Under the pieces are notes generated by a model. It was not told the origin of the DNA. It was given only the letters and a program-made list of their open reading frames with translations, and did not search any database. A program made the position numbers and the translations under genes. Shown here one piece after another: positions 1 through 8,484 of a stretch of 64,000 bases of DNA (position 1 is its first letter; every line of letters begins with the position of its first letter). Source of the DNA: Pedomonas mirosovicensis (GTDB taxonomy: Bacteria > Pseudomonadota > Alphaproteobacteria > Sphingomonadales > Sphingomonadaceae); assembly GCF_022569295.1 (NCBI RefSeq), contig NZ_JAKFIA010000001.1, positions 201,001-265,000 on the forward strand, written 5' to 3'.

Positions 1-4
1 CCGC

Positions 5-235
5 ATGGATGCGGCCAGTGACGCCATGTTGCGCGAGCCAGCTTACACGCCCGCAGGCATTGCGGCAAAGCTGTGGGTTGGCGTGCATCACACTTGGCAT
101 GAGCCGATGATTGACGCAGCCATTCTCGGCGAGCGCGAATTGACTGCGGATGACATCGATGCGCTCGACTACTACCAGAAATTGATCTGGTCAGCCCTGA
201 CCGACGCGCGGCGGCTTGCCAAGGCAACGCATTGA
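5..235 (+). CDS. Small hypothetical protein at left window edge (possibly truncated 5')
   Basis: A 76-residue reading frame starting at the ATG at 5, but the frame stays open to the edge of the window, so the true start may lie outside. It is rich in Ala and Asp and shows no signal peptide, membrane segment or motif I recognise. It precedes the regulatory and replication genes of the satellite-like element and is probably part of that element. I cannot assign a function. Confidence 0.45.
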   Translation: MDAASDAMLREPAYTPAGIAAKLWVGVHHTWHEPMIDAAILGERELTADDIDALDYYQKLIWSALTDARRLAKATH

Positions 236-461
236 GGGGGCTGCACCGGGCGGGGATGTCAATTCAACTGACACCCCTGCCTGTAATTCGGCAGTCACCG
301 AAAAACGGCGTCGGCTCAGGCGGCATCCTTAGCCGAATACCCCCCCTTAAAACCCCCGTCGGAACCCCCGTCCAATGGGCGTTCTTCGGCCAGTAGGAGC
401 AGGCAAGTGGATCAGGGCTACGGCTGGCTTGCAAAAAAAGCGCGGTGCATACAACGCTCTA

Positions 462-496
462 TTGACACGCCAACAAGCGTGGGAGATAACACGCTT
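462..496 (+). promoter_or_regulatory. Strong sigma-70 promoter with overlapping palindromic operator; leaderless start
   Basis: A perfect -35 box TTGACA at 462-467 is followed after 17 nt by GATAAC at 485-490. The expected transcription start falls about 7 nt downstream, on or next to the ATG at 497, so the mRNA should be leaderless. An inverted repeat AAGCGTG (475-481) / CACGCTT (490-496) with an 8-nt spacer covers the -10 box and start site. This is a good candidate for autoregulation by the MerR-like protein encoded immediately downstream. Boxes and repeat are read directly; the regulator assignment is inference. Confidence 0.7.
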
Positions 497-1060
497 ATGA
501 CCGATACGATCCGAATCCCTGAATTCCGTCACGCCAGCTTCCTCCCTATGGAGGTTGAGGCGATCACCAACATTAAGCCCGCGACCATTCGCGATTGGCG
601 GCGGCGCGGATTCATCCCGCCTCGCGAAGGCCAGGGCTGGCAGCGCTTCACTCTGTTTGAGGTGGCCGAGTTACTAATTCTTCGGACCCTGTCCGATCAA
701 GGAGTTGGCCCCCAGCGGGTTGGAGCTTGGCTGTCAGCAATGGCATCGCACGTCACCCAGCACGCGATGGCCAATGAGGCCGCTTGGGAAACCATCGAAG
801 GATACCAAGCTTGGTGTGAAGACATTGCTGATCGAGAAAGCCGGCCGCTTGCATTCACGACCAAACGGTTCGGCATCATCCTGCCCGCGCCGGGCGGCAT
901 CCATGCGGTCGATGATCTGAATAGCTTTTATCAGCAACTGAGCCCAGAGGCTTCTGCCGTCACTATCGTTCTCGACCTGATGGCACTTGGCAATAATCTG
1001 CGAAGCCGCGCCCAGAAGCCCATCGCTACGGTTGAATGGTGGGAAGGCCAAGAAATTTGA
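497..1060 (+). CDS. MerR-family-like DNA-binding regulator of the satellite element
   Basis: 187 residues from the ATG at 497. The frame opens further upstream, but the strong promoter reaches to 490 and makes the upstream start at 407 unlikely. Residues about 8-50 look like a MerR-type winged helix: a segment matching 'ATIRDWRRRGFIPP', then an aromatic/charged wing and a helix 'FEVAELLILRTLSDQGV'. The C-terminal ~110 residues have no recognised effector domain. It heads the element's regulatory block and may repress or switch its own promoter and the AlpA gene. It is followed by a small hairpin at 1135-1152. Confidence 0.7.
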   Translation: MTDTIRIPEFRHASFLPMEVEAITNIKPATIRDWRRRGFIPPREGQGWQRFTLFEVAELLILRTLSDQGVGPQRVGAWLSAMASHVTQHAMANEAAWETIEGYQAWCEDIADRESRPLAFTTKRFGIILPAPGGIHAVDDLNSFYQQLSPEASAVTIVLDLMALGNNLRSRAQKPIATVEWWEGQEI

Positions 1061-1134
1061 GATTTCCCCGCCCCCTGCTCCGAGAGGCTGACGCGGCGCA
1101 GCCAACAACGAAAAGCTTTCCTCCCTGGGGGCGG

Positions 1135-1152
1135 CCCGCTCGAAAGAGCGGG
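1135..1152 (+). terminator. Short hairpin after the MerR-like gene
   Basis: CCCGCTC (1135-1141), a GAAA tetraloop, and GAGCGGG (1146-1152). There is no clear T-run after it, so it could be a weak terminator or an RNA structural element. Otherwise the 216-base gap 1061-1276 contains only a ribosome binding site (AGGAG at 1264-1268) for the next gene. Confidence 0.4.
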
Positions 1153-1276
1153 GCATATCAAGGGTCAAGGAAGGCAACGCCGCAACAATTCATGGGGGAA
1201 CCGGAACATGACGAGCAACACGGGGCACGCATCGGGATAACCGGCAGCCCACTGCTCCTTTAGCAGGAGACCAAAC

Positions 1277-1555
1277 ATGGGTGAGATCACCAAGCCCGCT
1301 TCGGCGGGAACGGCCGCACTTTGCCTGCCGCCAGCCCTTCGCAAGCCGCGCCTCCGCCGCTGGGAGGCCTCGGAGTATCTGCGCCTGGTGCATGGCATCG
1401 AGGTAGCCCCCGCAACCCTGAGCAAGTGGGCGTCGGTGGGCGGCGGCCCAAGGTACAGCCGGATCAATCGCACCCCCCTCTACCCGGTTGAAGAACTGGA
1501 CCGCTGGGTGGCGTCCAAGATTTCCGCCCCGGTCAGCAGCACTTCGGAGGAGTGA
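1277..1555 (+). CDS. AlpA/excisionase-like HTH regulator
   Basis: 92 residues. A central HTH of the AlpA/HTH_17 type is visible: 'RRWEASEYLR' for the first helix, 'PATLSKWASVGGGP' for the recognition helix, then 'PLYPVEELDRWVASKI', the usual wing and closing helix. AlpA-type proteins activate or direct excision of P4-like satellites and PICIs. It starts a tight run of small genes (2-nt gap to the next) leading into the primase, so it is probably co-transcribed with the replication module. The ATG at 1277 has AGGAG about 9 nt upstream. Confidence 0.75.
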   Translation: MGEITKPASAGTAALCLPPALRKPRLRRWEASEYLRLVHGIEVAPATLSKWASVGGGPRYSRINRTPLYPVEELDRWVASKISAPVSSTSEE

Positions 1556-1557
1556 GC

Positions 1558-1920
1558 ATGAGCCTTGAAGCCGTGGCCCCGAAATTGACCAAGCTGCTGC
1601 CCCTGCTCGGCACCAATCACGACGGCGAGGCGCTGGCGGCGGTGCGTGCCATCGAGCGCACGCTGAAAAGCGCCGGCCTGGACTTCCACGATCTGGCCTC
1701 ATCCTTGGAAGCCATTGCCGCACTTAGCCGCGATCCTCAAACGTGGGAGGAAGTGGCTATCTGGTGCCGGGACAACGACCACGGCCGCCTTGCGCCGCGG
1801 GAGAGGGAGTTCGTCACAAGCGTGGCCGCCCACCTTGTTTGTGGCCGCCAGCCGACCGAAGCACAGGAAGCATGGCTCCGCGCCATCTATGTCCGGATGC
1901 GGCGGGAGGCGACACACTGA
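1558..1920 (+). CDS. Conserved phage/satellite hypothetical protein
   Basis: 120 residues from the ATG at 1558, chosen over the GTG at 1552 because GGAGG at 1546-1550 is optimally spaced. The N-terminus (KLLPLLGTNHDGEALAAVRA, then a helix ending in 'GLDFHDLA') resembles a conserved N-terminal region seen in many prophage and satellite hypothetical proteins. The C-terminal half contains 'EREFVTSVAAHL' and 'EAQEAWLRAIYVRM', suggesting a helical DNA-replication accessory protein. It overlaps the next gene by a TGATG junction. Function unknown; placement suggests replication. Confidence 0.65.
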   Translation: MSLEAVAPKLTKLLPLLGTNHDGEALAAVRAIERTLKSAGLDFHDLASSLEAIAALSRDPQTWEEVAIWCRDNDHGRLAPREREFVTSVAAHLVCGRQPTEAQEAWLRAIYVRMRREATH

Positions 1921-2201
1921 TGGATTACGCCCGCATCAACGCTGCGGCTCTAGCCGTGCTGCCGTCTCTGGTGGCGCGCTGGCTGCCGGATGGCCGGTGC
2001 GTCGGCAATGAATGGACCGCCCGCAACCCAAGGCGCGCTGACCGCACCCCCGGCAGCTTCCGGGTGAACATGCGAACAGGAAAGTGGGCGGATTTTGCAA
2101 CCGGAGACAGGGGCGGCGATCCGATCAGCCTGGCCGCTTATCTGGCCGGTGTGAGCCAGGCCGAGGCCGCCCGCTCCCTTGCCTCCATGCTAGGTGTATG
2201 A
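1920..2201 (+). CDS. Primase N-terminal (CHC2-type-like) small protein
   Basis: 93 residues. The segment with 'NPRRADRTPGSFRVN' followed by 'GKWADFATGDRGGD' is the pattern found at the N-terminus of phage/plasmid primases, where it helps recognise single-stranded template. Here it is a separate small protein, coupled by ATGA-type overlaps to the gene before (TGA 1918-1920) and the primase/helicase after (ATG 2198). This split arrangement suggests the two proteins act together as the element's primase. Zinc-binding cysteines of a classical CHC2 finger are not obvious. Confidence 0.65.
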   Translation: MDYARINAAALAVLPSLVARWLPDGRCVGNEWTARNPRRADRTPGSFRVNMRTGKWADFATGDRGGDPISLAAYLAGVSQAEAARSLASMLGV

Positions 2202-4759
2202 ATATGAACATGTTTTCTCCTCTGACGCCAGAGGAAATCGCATCTTTGCAGGGAGCCTCCGCCCGGAGCGATAATCGGCGGCCAATCCTGCCGGTGCCGG
2301 ATGATGCCCCCGAGGTGAAGTTCCGCCACCCGGAGTTCGGCATTCCCACCAAGAGGTGGTCCTACCACAATGCCGAAGGGCAGCTCCTCTTCTACATCGC
2401 CCGCTTCGACTACCAGAACGTAGAGGGTGTTCCGTCGAAGGTGTATCTGCCCCTCACCTTCTGCGACCTCGGCAACGGCCGACGGCAGTGGCGCGCCAAG
2501 GGCATCGAGGGCCAGCGCCCCCTTTATCGGCTGCACGAAATCTTGGCCCGCCCTGACGCGCCCGTGATCGTCACGGAGGGGGAGAAGGCGGCGGACGCGG
2601 CGACGGTTCTCTTTCCTGAGATGATTGCAACAACCCCGCCCAACGGTGCCCAATCCCCTCACAGGGCCGACTGGACGCCACTGGCCGGGCGGCAGGTCAT
2701 CATTGCGACGGACAACGACGAACCCGGCACCCGGTTTGGCGACAACGTGGCCTCGCTGCTGCGTGAGGCTGGCGCTGCCGAAATCCTGCATCTTGCGCCG
2801 CATCAACTGGCGGACTGGATCTGGCGCAACGGTGAAAGGTTGCCCCGAGGCGCTGATATTCCCAAGGGCTGGGATCTGGCCGACGCCCTAGAAGAGGGCT
2901 GGACCGCCGAGGCGGTAGCGGAGGCGCAGGCCAGCCACCCCCACTTCTTCTCGCCCTACCCTTATGATGATGAAGAAGACACTGCTGAAGCCTCGTCCGG
3001 TTGGCGCTGGCCGTTTCGCCTGACCGAACTTGGCGTCGAGAAGCGCATCGAGAAAGTGGACAAGGAGACCGGACAAACCACCGTCGAGTGGCGCTGGTTC
3101 TGTTCGTCCCTCGAAGTGGTGGCTGACACCCGCAACGACGATGGCGAGGACTGGGGGCGGCTGCTCAGGGTCACGGATCGCGACGCACGAAGCAAGGAGT
3201 GGGCAATGCCCATGTCCATGTTGGCAGGCGACGGCAGCGCATACCGGGAGCGGCTGCTCAGCCTCGGCCTCATTCTCGCGCCGGGCCGCTTCGCACGCGA
3301 GGCTCTGCACGAGATGATTTCAACTGCCCGCCCCACCGAGAAGGCGCGGTGTGTCAGCCACCTTGGCTGGAGCAGCCAGGCCTTTGTGCTGCCCCGTCAA
3401 ACCATAACCCTCGGCAATGATGGCGAGCGGGTGCTGTATCAGAGTGATGCCTATGCAACCGATCCTTACCGGGTGGGCGGCACGCTGGATGGCTGGCAGA
3501 GCAGCGTTGCGGCGTTGGCGGTCGGAAACTCCCGCCTCGTCTTCGCGATCAGCGCAGCCTTGGCCGGCCCGCTTTTGAAACTCGTAGAGACGGAATCGGG
3601 CGGCTTCCACTTCCGGGGCGGGTCATCCATTGGCAAGACCACGGCGCTGCAAGTGGCTGGCTCCGTCTGGGGTGGCAGGGATTTCATCCGCTCATGGCGG
3701 GCCACCTCGAACGGCCTTGAGTCCATTGCGGCGATGCACTGCGACACCGTGCTTCTGCTGGACGAGATGGGCCAGTGCGATAGCCGGGAGGTTGGACAGA
3801 GTGCCTACATGCTGGCCAACGGCCAGGGGAAAACCCGCGCCGGCCGGAATGGAGAGGCACGCCGGGCGCTGCGGTGGCGCACACTGTTCCTTTCAACCGG
3901 GGAAATCAGCCTGGCTGACAAGATGGCGGAGGACGGGCGCGGCGGCCGCGCTGCTGCCGGTCAGGAAGTCCGTGTCACCGACATTCCGGCCGATGCCGGC
4001 GCGGGCCTTGGCATCTTCGAGAATCTGCATGGCTTCCCGTCTGCCGACGAGCTCGCCCGCCATCTGAAGGCAGCGGTCAGCGAACACTTCGGGCATGCCT
4101 CCCTTACCTTTCTGCACGCCCTGGTGCGAGGCCGCGATGAAATTCCAGGCGAGGTGAAGAACATCCAGCAGCAATTCATTGAGGCGCATTGCCCTCCCTT
4201 TGCGGATGGACAGGTGCGGCGGGTGCTGGCCCGCTTTGGCCTTGTCGCGGCAGCCGGCGAGCTTGCCATCCAATTCGGCATTGTCGGTTGGCAGCCACTT
4301 GAGGCCGCCCATGCGGCAGCAAAGTGCTTCTCCGACTGGCTGGAGGCGCGAGGCGGGGCCGAACCCGCAGAAGAGCGGGAGGCGCTGGCGGCGGTGCGGC
4401 GCTTCATCGAGTTGCACGGATCCTCCCGGTTCGAGCCGATGGGGGAATTGGCTCCCAAGGATGGCTTCGGCAACCCGATTGAAACCCGTATTGTGGATCG
4501 CGCCGGTTTTCGCCGTCGGGATAAGGCTGGGGGCACCGAATATATCGTGCTGCCAGAGGTGTGGCGGTCGGAAATCTGCAAGGGCTTTGACCCGTCGCTT
4601 GTGGCACGCACGCTGCTGAAGCACGGCATCCTGAAGGCTGGCGAGCAAGGCAAGCCCCAGCGGAACGTGCGATTGCCGATGTCGTCAAAAACATACCGCT
4701 GCTACGTCATCGCTTCCCACATCCTTGGCGACAGCCAAGGGGAGGAAGAGCATGATTGA
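2198..4759 (+). CDS. DUF927-type primase/helicase for element replication
   Basis: 853 residues from the ATG at 2198, which overlaps the upstream stop. Residues about 130-250 look like a Toprim-like region ('VIVTEGEKAADA', then 'IIATDNDEPG'). The middle and C-terminal part is a DUF927-type ATPase: Walker A 'RGGSSIGKTTALQVAG' near residue 475 and Walker B 'TVLLLDEMGQCD' about 40 residues later. Such proteins prime and unwind DNA for autonomous replication of phage satellites and plasmids. It is the largest gene of the element and closes the replication module before a terminator at about 5014. Confidence 0.85.
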   Translation: MNMNMFSPLTPEEIASLQGASARSDNRRPILPVPDDAPEVKFRHPEFGIPTKRWSYHNAEGQLLFYIARFDYQNVEGVPSKVYLPLTFCDLGNGRRQWRAKGIEGQRPLYRLHEILARPDAPVIVTEGEKAADAATVLFPEMIATTPPNGAQSPHRADWTPLAGRQVIIATDNDEPGTRFGDNVASLLREAGAAEILHLAPHQLADWIWRNGERLPRGADIPKGWDLADALEEGWTAEAVAEAQASHPHFFSPYPYDDEEDTAEASSGWRWPFRLTELGVEKRIEKVDKETGQTTVEWRWFCSSLEVVADTRNDDGEDWGRLLRVTDRDARSKEWAMPMSMLAGDGSAYRERLLSLGLILAPGRFAREALHEMISTARPTEKARCVSHLGWSSQAFVLPRQTITLGNDGERVLYQSDAYATDPYRVGGTLDGWQSSVAALAVGNSRLVFAISAALAGPLLKLVETESGGFHFRGGSSIGKTTALQVAGSVWGGRDFIRSWRATSNGLESIAAMHCDTVLLLDEMGQCDSREVGQSAYMLANGQGKTRAGRNGEARRALRWRTLFLSTGEISLADKMAEDGRGGRAAAGQEVRVTDIPADAGAGLGIFENLHGFPSADELARHLKAAVSEHFGHASLTFLHALVRGRDEIPGEVKNIQQQFIEAHCPPFADGQVRRVLARFGLVAAAGELAIQFGIVGWQPLEAAHAAAKCFSDWLEARGGAEPAEEREALAAVRRFIELHGSSRFEPMGELAPKDGFGNPIETRIVDRAGFRRRDKAGGTEYIVLPEVWRSEICKGFDPSLVARTLLKHGILKAGEQGKPQRNVRLPMSSKTYRCYVIASHILGDSQGEEEHD

Positions 4760-4979
4760 CCTGAGCGGAGCTGCTGCGCTCGCCCGGCGGCTGGGCCTGA
4801 CCCCGCTGACGCCTGCGCCGCAGGGCGTAGGCATAGGTGACGCAGACCTACTGGACGATTACGAGGAGCGAGCCGCCATCATGGAATTTGACGGCGGCCT
4901 TCCGCGCCAGGAAGCGGAGGCTCGCGCATGGCAGGAAGTGTTCGGCTCCGAGCAATACGGACAGAGTGACCAAGAATAA
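4752..4979 (+). CDS. Small hypothetical protein after primase
   Basis: 75 residues, starting at the ATG at 4752 inside the last codons of the primase gene. An excellent ribosome binding site GGAGGAAGAG lies at 4741-4750. The protein is acidic in the middle ('DADLLDDYEERAAIMEFD') and has no recognisable domain. Its overlap with the primase and the terminator after it mark it as the last gene of the replication operon. Confidence 0.65.
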   Translation: MIDLSGAAALARRLGLTPLTPAPQGVGIGDADLLDDYEERAAIMEFDGGLPRQEAEARAWQEVFGSEQYGQSDQE

Positions 4980-5013
4980 TCGGGAATGTTCTGGAATACT
5001 CCGGAAAATCTAA

Positions 5014-5036
5014 GGCGGCCTTCGTGGCCGTTTTTC
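5014..5036 (+). terminator. Intrinsic terminator between replication and packaging modules
   Basis: Stem CGGCC (5016-5020), loop TTCGT, GGCCG (5026-5030), then TTTTTCC. It separates the leftward replication operon from the portal/capsid/terminase block, which must have its own promoter in about 5037-5093. Confidence 0.7.
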
Positions 5037-5093
5037 CTTTAGATCGCAACGATAATGGCAAATCTAGTTCACAGCAACTGCTTGTGAACGGAA

Positions 5094-6314
5094 ATGATTG
5101 ATCGCCTCAAGAAGCTTCTTAGACTGGAAGAGAAGGGAACACTGGCCAATCCCTCTTCCGAACTTCTCGCCTTGTTCGGAAGCAGTCCAGCGGCCTCTGG
5201 TGTTGCAGTAACACCGGAGACGGCCATGCGCTGCCCAGCGGTCTATGCGGCCGTGAAGGTCATCTCCGAATCCGTCGCCCAGTTGCCCCTGCACCTGTTC
5301 CAGCGCCTTCCCGGCGGCGGCAAGGAGCGGGCGAGCAACCACCCGCTTGAAGAACTGCTGAGCGGCCAGGCCAACGACTGGACTTCGGCTTTCGAGTTCA
5401 AGCTGTACCTGCAAACGGCCCTCTGCCTGCACGGCAACGCCTACGCCTATATCAACCGCGTCGATGGACAGATTGCCGAGCTGATTCCCCTGCCTTCTCC
5501 GTGCGTCACTGTGGAGATCGACACGGCGACGCTCGAACCCTTCTACCGCGTGACGGCAGCAGACGGCAGCCAGCGCGTCTATGACCGCGCCGAGATCTTC
5601 CACCTGCGGACCCTCGGCACCGCTCCGCATGTTGGCCTGTCTCCCATCATGCAGGCCAAGGAAGCGATCGGGCTGGCCCTTGTCATGGAGGAGTACGGAG
5701 CGCGGCTGTTCGGCTCCGGTGCGCGGCCTAGCGGCGTGTTCAAATATGCCAAGACCCTGGGTCCGGAGGCGCTTCGCCGCCTCAAGGACAGTTTCAACGC
5801 CGCTCACTCCGGTGGAGCCAATGCGGGCAAGACGCTGATCCTCGAAGATGGGATGGACTTCCAGGCGCTCCAGTTCAACTCCGTGGATCTTCAGTTTCTG
5901 GAAATGCGCCGGCACCAGTTGGCGGAGATTGCCCGCGTCTTTCGCATCCCGCTCCATCTGCTTCAGGAACTGGAGCGCACGACTCACAACAATGCCGAAC
6001 ACATGGGCCAGCAGTTCCTGTCCCTGACTCTGCTGCCGTGGCTCAAGTGCTGGGAAGGGGCAATCCGTCGCTCTCTCCTGACGCAAGATGAGCGAGCACA
6101 GTACTACGCAGAGTTCCTGACCGACGATCTTGCCCGTGCCGATCTGGCCGCCCGGTTCGATGCCTATGCGAAGGCCGTCACCAACGGCCTGCTTTCCCCG
6201 AACGAAGTACGCGCCGCTGAGAACCGCCCGCCCTACGCTGGCGGCGATCAGTTCCGCCTGCCGATGAACACCGAAGACGCCCGCAAGCCGGAGGCCCGCG
6301 ATGGATCGCTTTGA
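5094..6314 (+). CDS. HK97-family phage portal protein
   Basis: 406 residues, the usual length for HK97-type portals. Recognisable features are the N-terminal 'ETAMRCPAVYAAVKVISESV', the 'LYLQTALCLHGNAYAYI' core, 'EIFHLRTL', 'GLSPIMQAKEAIGLAL' and the late 'IPLHLLQELERTTHNNAEHM'. The portal forms the dodecameric ring through which DNA enters the capsid. Its end overlaps the start of the protease-capsid gene by 14 nt. No head-tail connector genes are found nearby, which is unusual for a complete phage. Confidence 0.92.
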   Translation: MIDRLKKLLRLEEKGTLANPSSELLALFGSSPAASGVAVTPETAMRCPAVYAAVKVISESVAQLPLHLFQRLPGGGKERASNHPLEELLSGQANDWTSAFEFKLYLQTALCLHGNAYAYINRVDGQIAELIPLPSPCVTVEIDTATLEPFYRVTAADGSQRVYDRAEIFHLRTLGTAPHVGLSPIMQAKEAIGLALVMEEYGARLFGSGARPSGVFKYAKTLGPEALRRLKDSFNAAHSGGANAGKTLILEDGMDFQALQFNSVDLQFLEMRRHQLAEIARVFRIPLHLLQELERTTHNNAEHMGQQFLSLTLLPWLKCWEGAIRRSLLTQDERAQYYAEFLTDDLARADLAARFDAYAKAVTNGLLSPNEVRAAENRPPYAGGDQFRLPMNTEDARKPEARDGSL

Positions 6315-7938
6315 CCTTGAAGTGAAGCTGTCCACCAGCGAGGCCGGGGTTTTGACCGGCTATGCCTCCTTGTTCAACGATGAGCCGGACAGCTACGGCG
6401 ACGTGATCGCTAAGGGCGCGTTCGCCCGAAGCCTCGCCCAGCACAAGGCGGCGGGAACCGTGCCCCTGATGCTGTGGCATCATGATCTGGCCGAACCCAT
6501 CGGCATCTGGCTGGACGTGCGGGAGGACAGCGCGGGCCTTGTCGTGACTGGCCGCCTGATCCTTGAAACCCGCCGGGGGCAGGAAGCCTATGCCCTGCTG
6601 AAGGCCGGGGCGCTGAATGGCCTTTCCATTGGCTACCGCACGCGGGCGTCTGACCCCCGCCCTGGCGGCGGCCGAATCCTGAAAGACGTGGACCTCTACG
6701 AAATCTCGTTGGTGACGATCCCTGCCGCGACACGGGCACGGATCACCAGCGTGAAGAATGCCGCGATGGGCGCGGCGCATGAACGGAGAAACAGCATGGA
6801 TCGCAATGAACAGAACCCCGCGCCCGAAGCGGGCGACACCGATATTGAAGAGCGCGTCACCGCCATTGAAGAAAGCGTGGCCGGTATCGACACCCGCCTG
6901 AAGGCGGTGGAGGCCAGCATCACGGATGTTGCCAAATCCGCTTCGCGCATCGAGCAGAAGCTGAACCGCCCCGGCGGCATCGCCCCCGAAGTGAAGTCGG
7001 CACCGGCCGAACTTGAGGGCAAGGCCTTCGGTTCGTTCCTGCGCCGCGGCCTCGAGCGCATGGACCCGCTGGAAGCCAAGGCGCTGACCGTCTCTGCCGA
7101 CACCGCCGGAGGCTATCTAGTCCCTGACCAATTCCAGCGCGAGCTTATCAAGAACCTGGTGCTGTTCAGCCCCATGCGGCAACTCGCCCGGATCAGCCAG
7201 GCTTCGAGCAGCTCGATTCTGCTCCCCAAGCGCACCGGCACGCTCACCGCCAAGTGGGAAGGCGAGACAGATGACCGTGACAGCACCCAGCCCAGCTACG
7301 GTCAGCAGACCCTGACCGTCTATGAGCTGGGCTGCTATGTGGACATCTCCAACCAGTTGCTGGAAGACAGCGCCTTCAACATGGAGGCTGAGCTTTCCTC
7401 GGACTTTGCCGAAGAGTTCGGCCGGGCCGAGGGCGCGGCATTCATCAACGGCACCGGCGCCGGGCAGCCGAGCGGCCTCCTCAACACGGCTGGCATTACT
7501 GCCCTTGAGGCGGCAGCGGCCAACGCGATCACGGCTGATGAGCTGATTGACCTGTTCCATGCCTTGCCGGGCTTCTACGCGGCCAACGGAACGTGGATTA
7601 TGAACCGCAGCACCATCGGCGTGGTTCGCAAGCTGAAGAACGCATCCGGCGATTACCTGTGGCGGGACTCCCTTGCCGAAGGCAATCCCCCGACCATCCT
7701 TGGCCGCCCGGTTGTCGAGATGCCTGACATGCCGGACCTTGGCGCAGGCACGGTTCCCGTTGCTTTCGGCGACTTCCGGCAGGGCTTCCGCATCTTTGAC
7801 CGCGTGTCCCTGTCCGTGCTGCGGGATCCCTACTCAATCCAGACGAAGGGCCAGGTGCGCTTCCATGCCCGCCGCCGCGTGGCCGGTGGCGTGGTGAAGG
7901 CGGAAGCCATCAAGTTCCTTCGCATGGCGGCTGCCTGA
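6301..7938 (+). CDS. Fused HK97 prohead protease - major capsid protein
   Basis: 545 residues in one uninterrupted frame. Residues about 1-160 are an HK97 (U35) prohead protease: catalytic His in 'LMLWHHDLAEPIG' and Ser in 'ALNGLSIGYR', followed by 'DLYEISLVTIPA'. Residues about 170-230 are a charged coiled-coil-like scaffold (delta) region. Residues about 240-545 are an HK97 capsid fold ('SADTAGGYLVPDQFQRELI', 'FINGTGAGQPSGLLN', 'TWIMNRSTIGVVRKLK'). Protease and capsid are usually separate genes. An internal ATG at 6796 (residue 166) with GGAG at 6785-6788 could start a separate capsid protein of 380 residues. Confidence 0.93.
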   Translation: MDRFDLEVKLSTSEAGVLTGYASLFNDEPDSYGDVIAKGAFARSLAQHKAAGTVPLMLWHHDLAEPIGIWLDVREDSAGLVVTGRLILETRRGQEAYALLKAGALNGLSIGYRTRASDPRPGGGRILKDVDLYEISLVTIPAATRARITSVKNAAMGAAHERRNSMDRNEQNPAPEAGDTDIEERVTAIEESVAGIDTRLKAVEASITDVAKSASRIEQKLNRPGGIAPEVKSAPAELEGKAFGSFLRRGLERMDPLEAKALTVSADTAGGYLVPDQFQRELIKNLVLFSPMRQLARISQASSSSILLPKRTGTLTAKWEGETDDRDSTQPSYGQQTLTVYELGCYVDISNQLLEDSAFNMEAELSSDFAEEFGRAEGAAFINGTGAGQPSGLLNTAGITALEAAAANAITADELIDLFHALPGFYAANGTWIMNRSTIGVVRKLKNASGDYLWRDSLAEGNPPTILGRPVVEMPDMPDLGAGTVPVAFGDFRQGFRIFDRVSLSVLRDPYSIQTKGQVRFHARRRVAGGVVKAEAIKFLRMAAA

Positions 7939-7944
7939 TCGGCT

Positions 7945-8014
7945 GGGCGCGGGTCTTGGCCCGCGCCCTGACCCACCTGAAGCAAAGGATACCCTCGACA
8001 TTACCGAGGGTATC
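7945..8014 (+). other. Two strong hairpins between capsid gene and HNH gene
   Basis: First hairpin: GGGCGCGGG (7945-7953) / CCCGCGCCC (7960-7968). Second: GATACCCTCG (7988-7997) / CGAGGGTATC (8005-8014) with a 7-nt loop. Neither is followed by a T-run, so they may attenuate transcription or protect the capsid mRNA rather than terminate it. Confidence 0.5.
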
Positions 8015-8049
8015 GCCTCTGAAGCACAGAGTTCTGAGAGGATGACGCG

Positions 8050-8418
8050 ATGCCTTGGGCACCACCCAAGCACTGCCCGAGGGGGCACCCACCCTACACC
8101 GGCAACCGTTGCCCTCAATGCAAGGCCATGACCGAGGCTTTGCGTCCTTCCGCGCGGGCACGCGGCTATGACCGGAAGTGGCAGCGGGAAAGCAAGGCGT
8201 GGCTCGCCCTGCCTCGCAACCGCCTGTGCATCTGTGGGTGCGGCCAGGTGGCTGACGTTGTGGATCACAGGATACCCCACAAGGGAGACATGGGCCTCTT
8301 CTGGGACCGAGCCAACTGGCAGCCCATGAACCGCCGGTGCCACAGCCGCAAGACGGCCCAGCATGATGGCGGCTTCGGCCGGCCGGTCACAGAAGGAGGG
8401 GGCAGCTTCGAATTTTGA
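8050..8418 (+). CDS. HNH endonuclease
   Basis: 122 residues with AGAGGA at 8037-8042 as ribosome binding site. Two zinc-binding pairs are visible ('CPQC' near the N-terminus, 'CICGCG' in the middle), followed by the HNH core: 'VVDHRIPH', 'NWQPMNRRCHSRK'. HNH proteins encoded beside terminase genes in HK97-type phages and satellites act with the terminase to cut DNA for packaging. Its place directly before TerS-TerL supports that role. Confidence 0.88.
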   Translation: MPWAPPKHCPRGHPPYTGNRCPQCKAMTEALRPSARARGYDRKWQRESKAWLALPRNRLCICGCGQVADVVDHRIPHKGDMGLFWDRANWQPMNRRCHSRKTAQHDGGFGRPVTEGGGSFEF

Positions 8419-8484
8419 GCGAGTTGGCCAGGGACCGCCACCCAATCTTGCGCGCAATCTTTCGGAAATTGGGAGTTTTCTAAA

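Noticed and set aside
5064-6335. Long antisense reading frame (423 codons) opposite the portal gene
   Set aside because: No start signal or family pattern. Long shadow frames are expected opposite genes with high GC at third positions.
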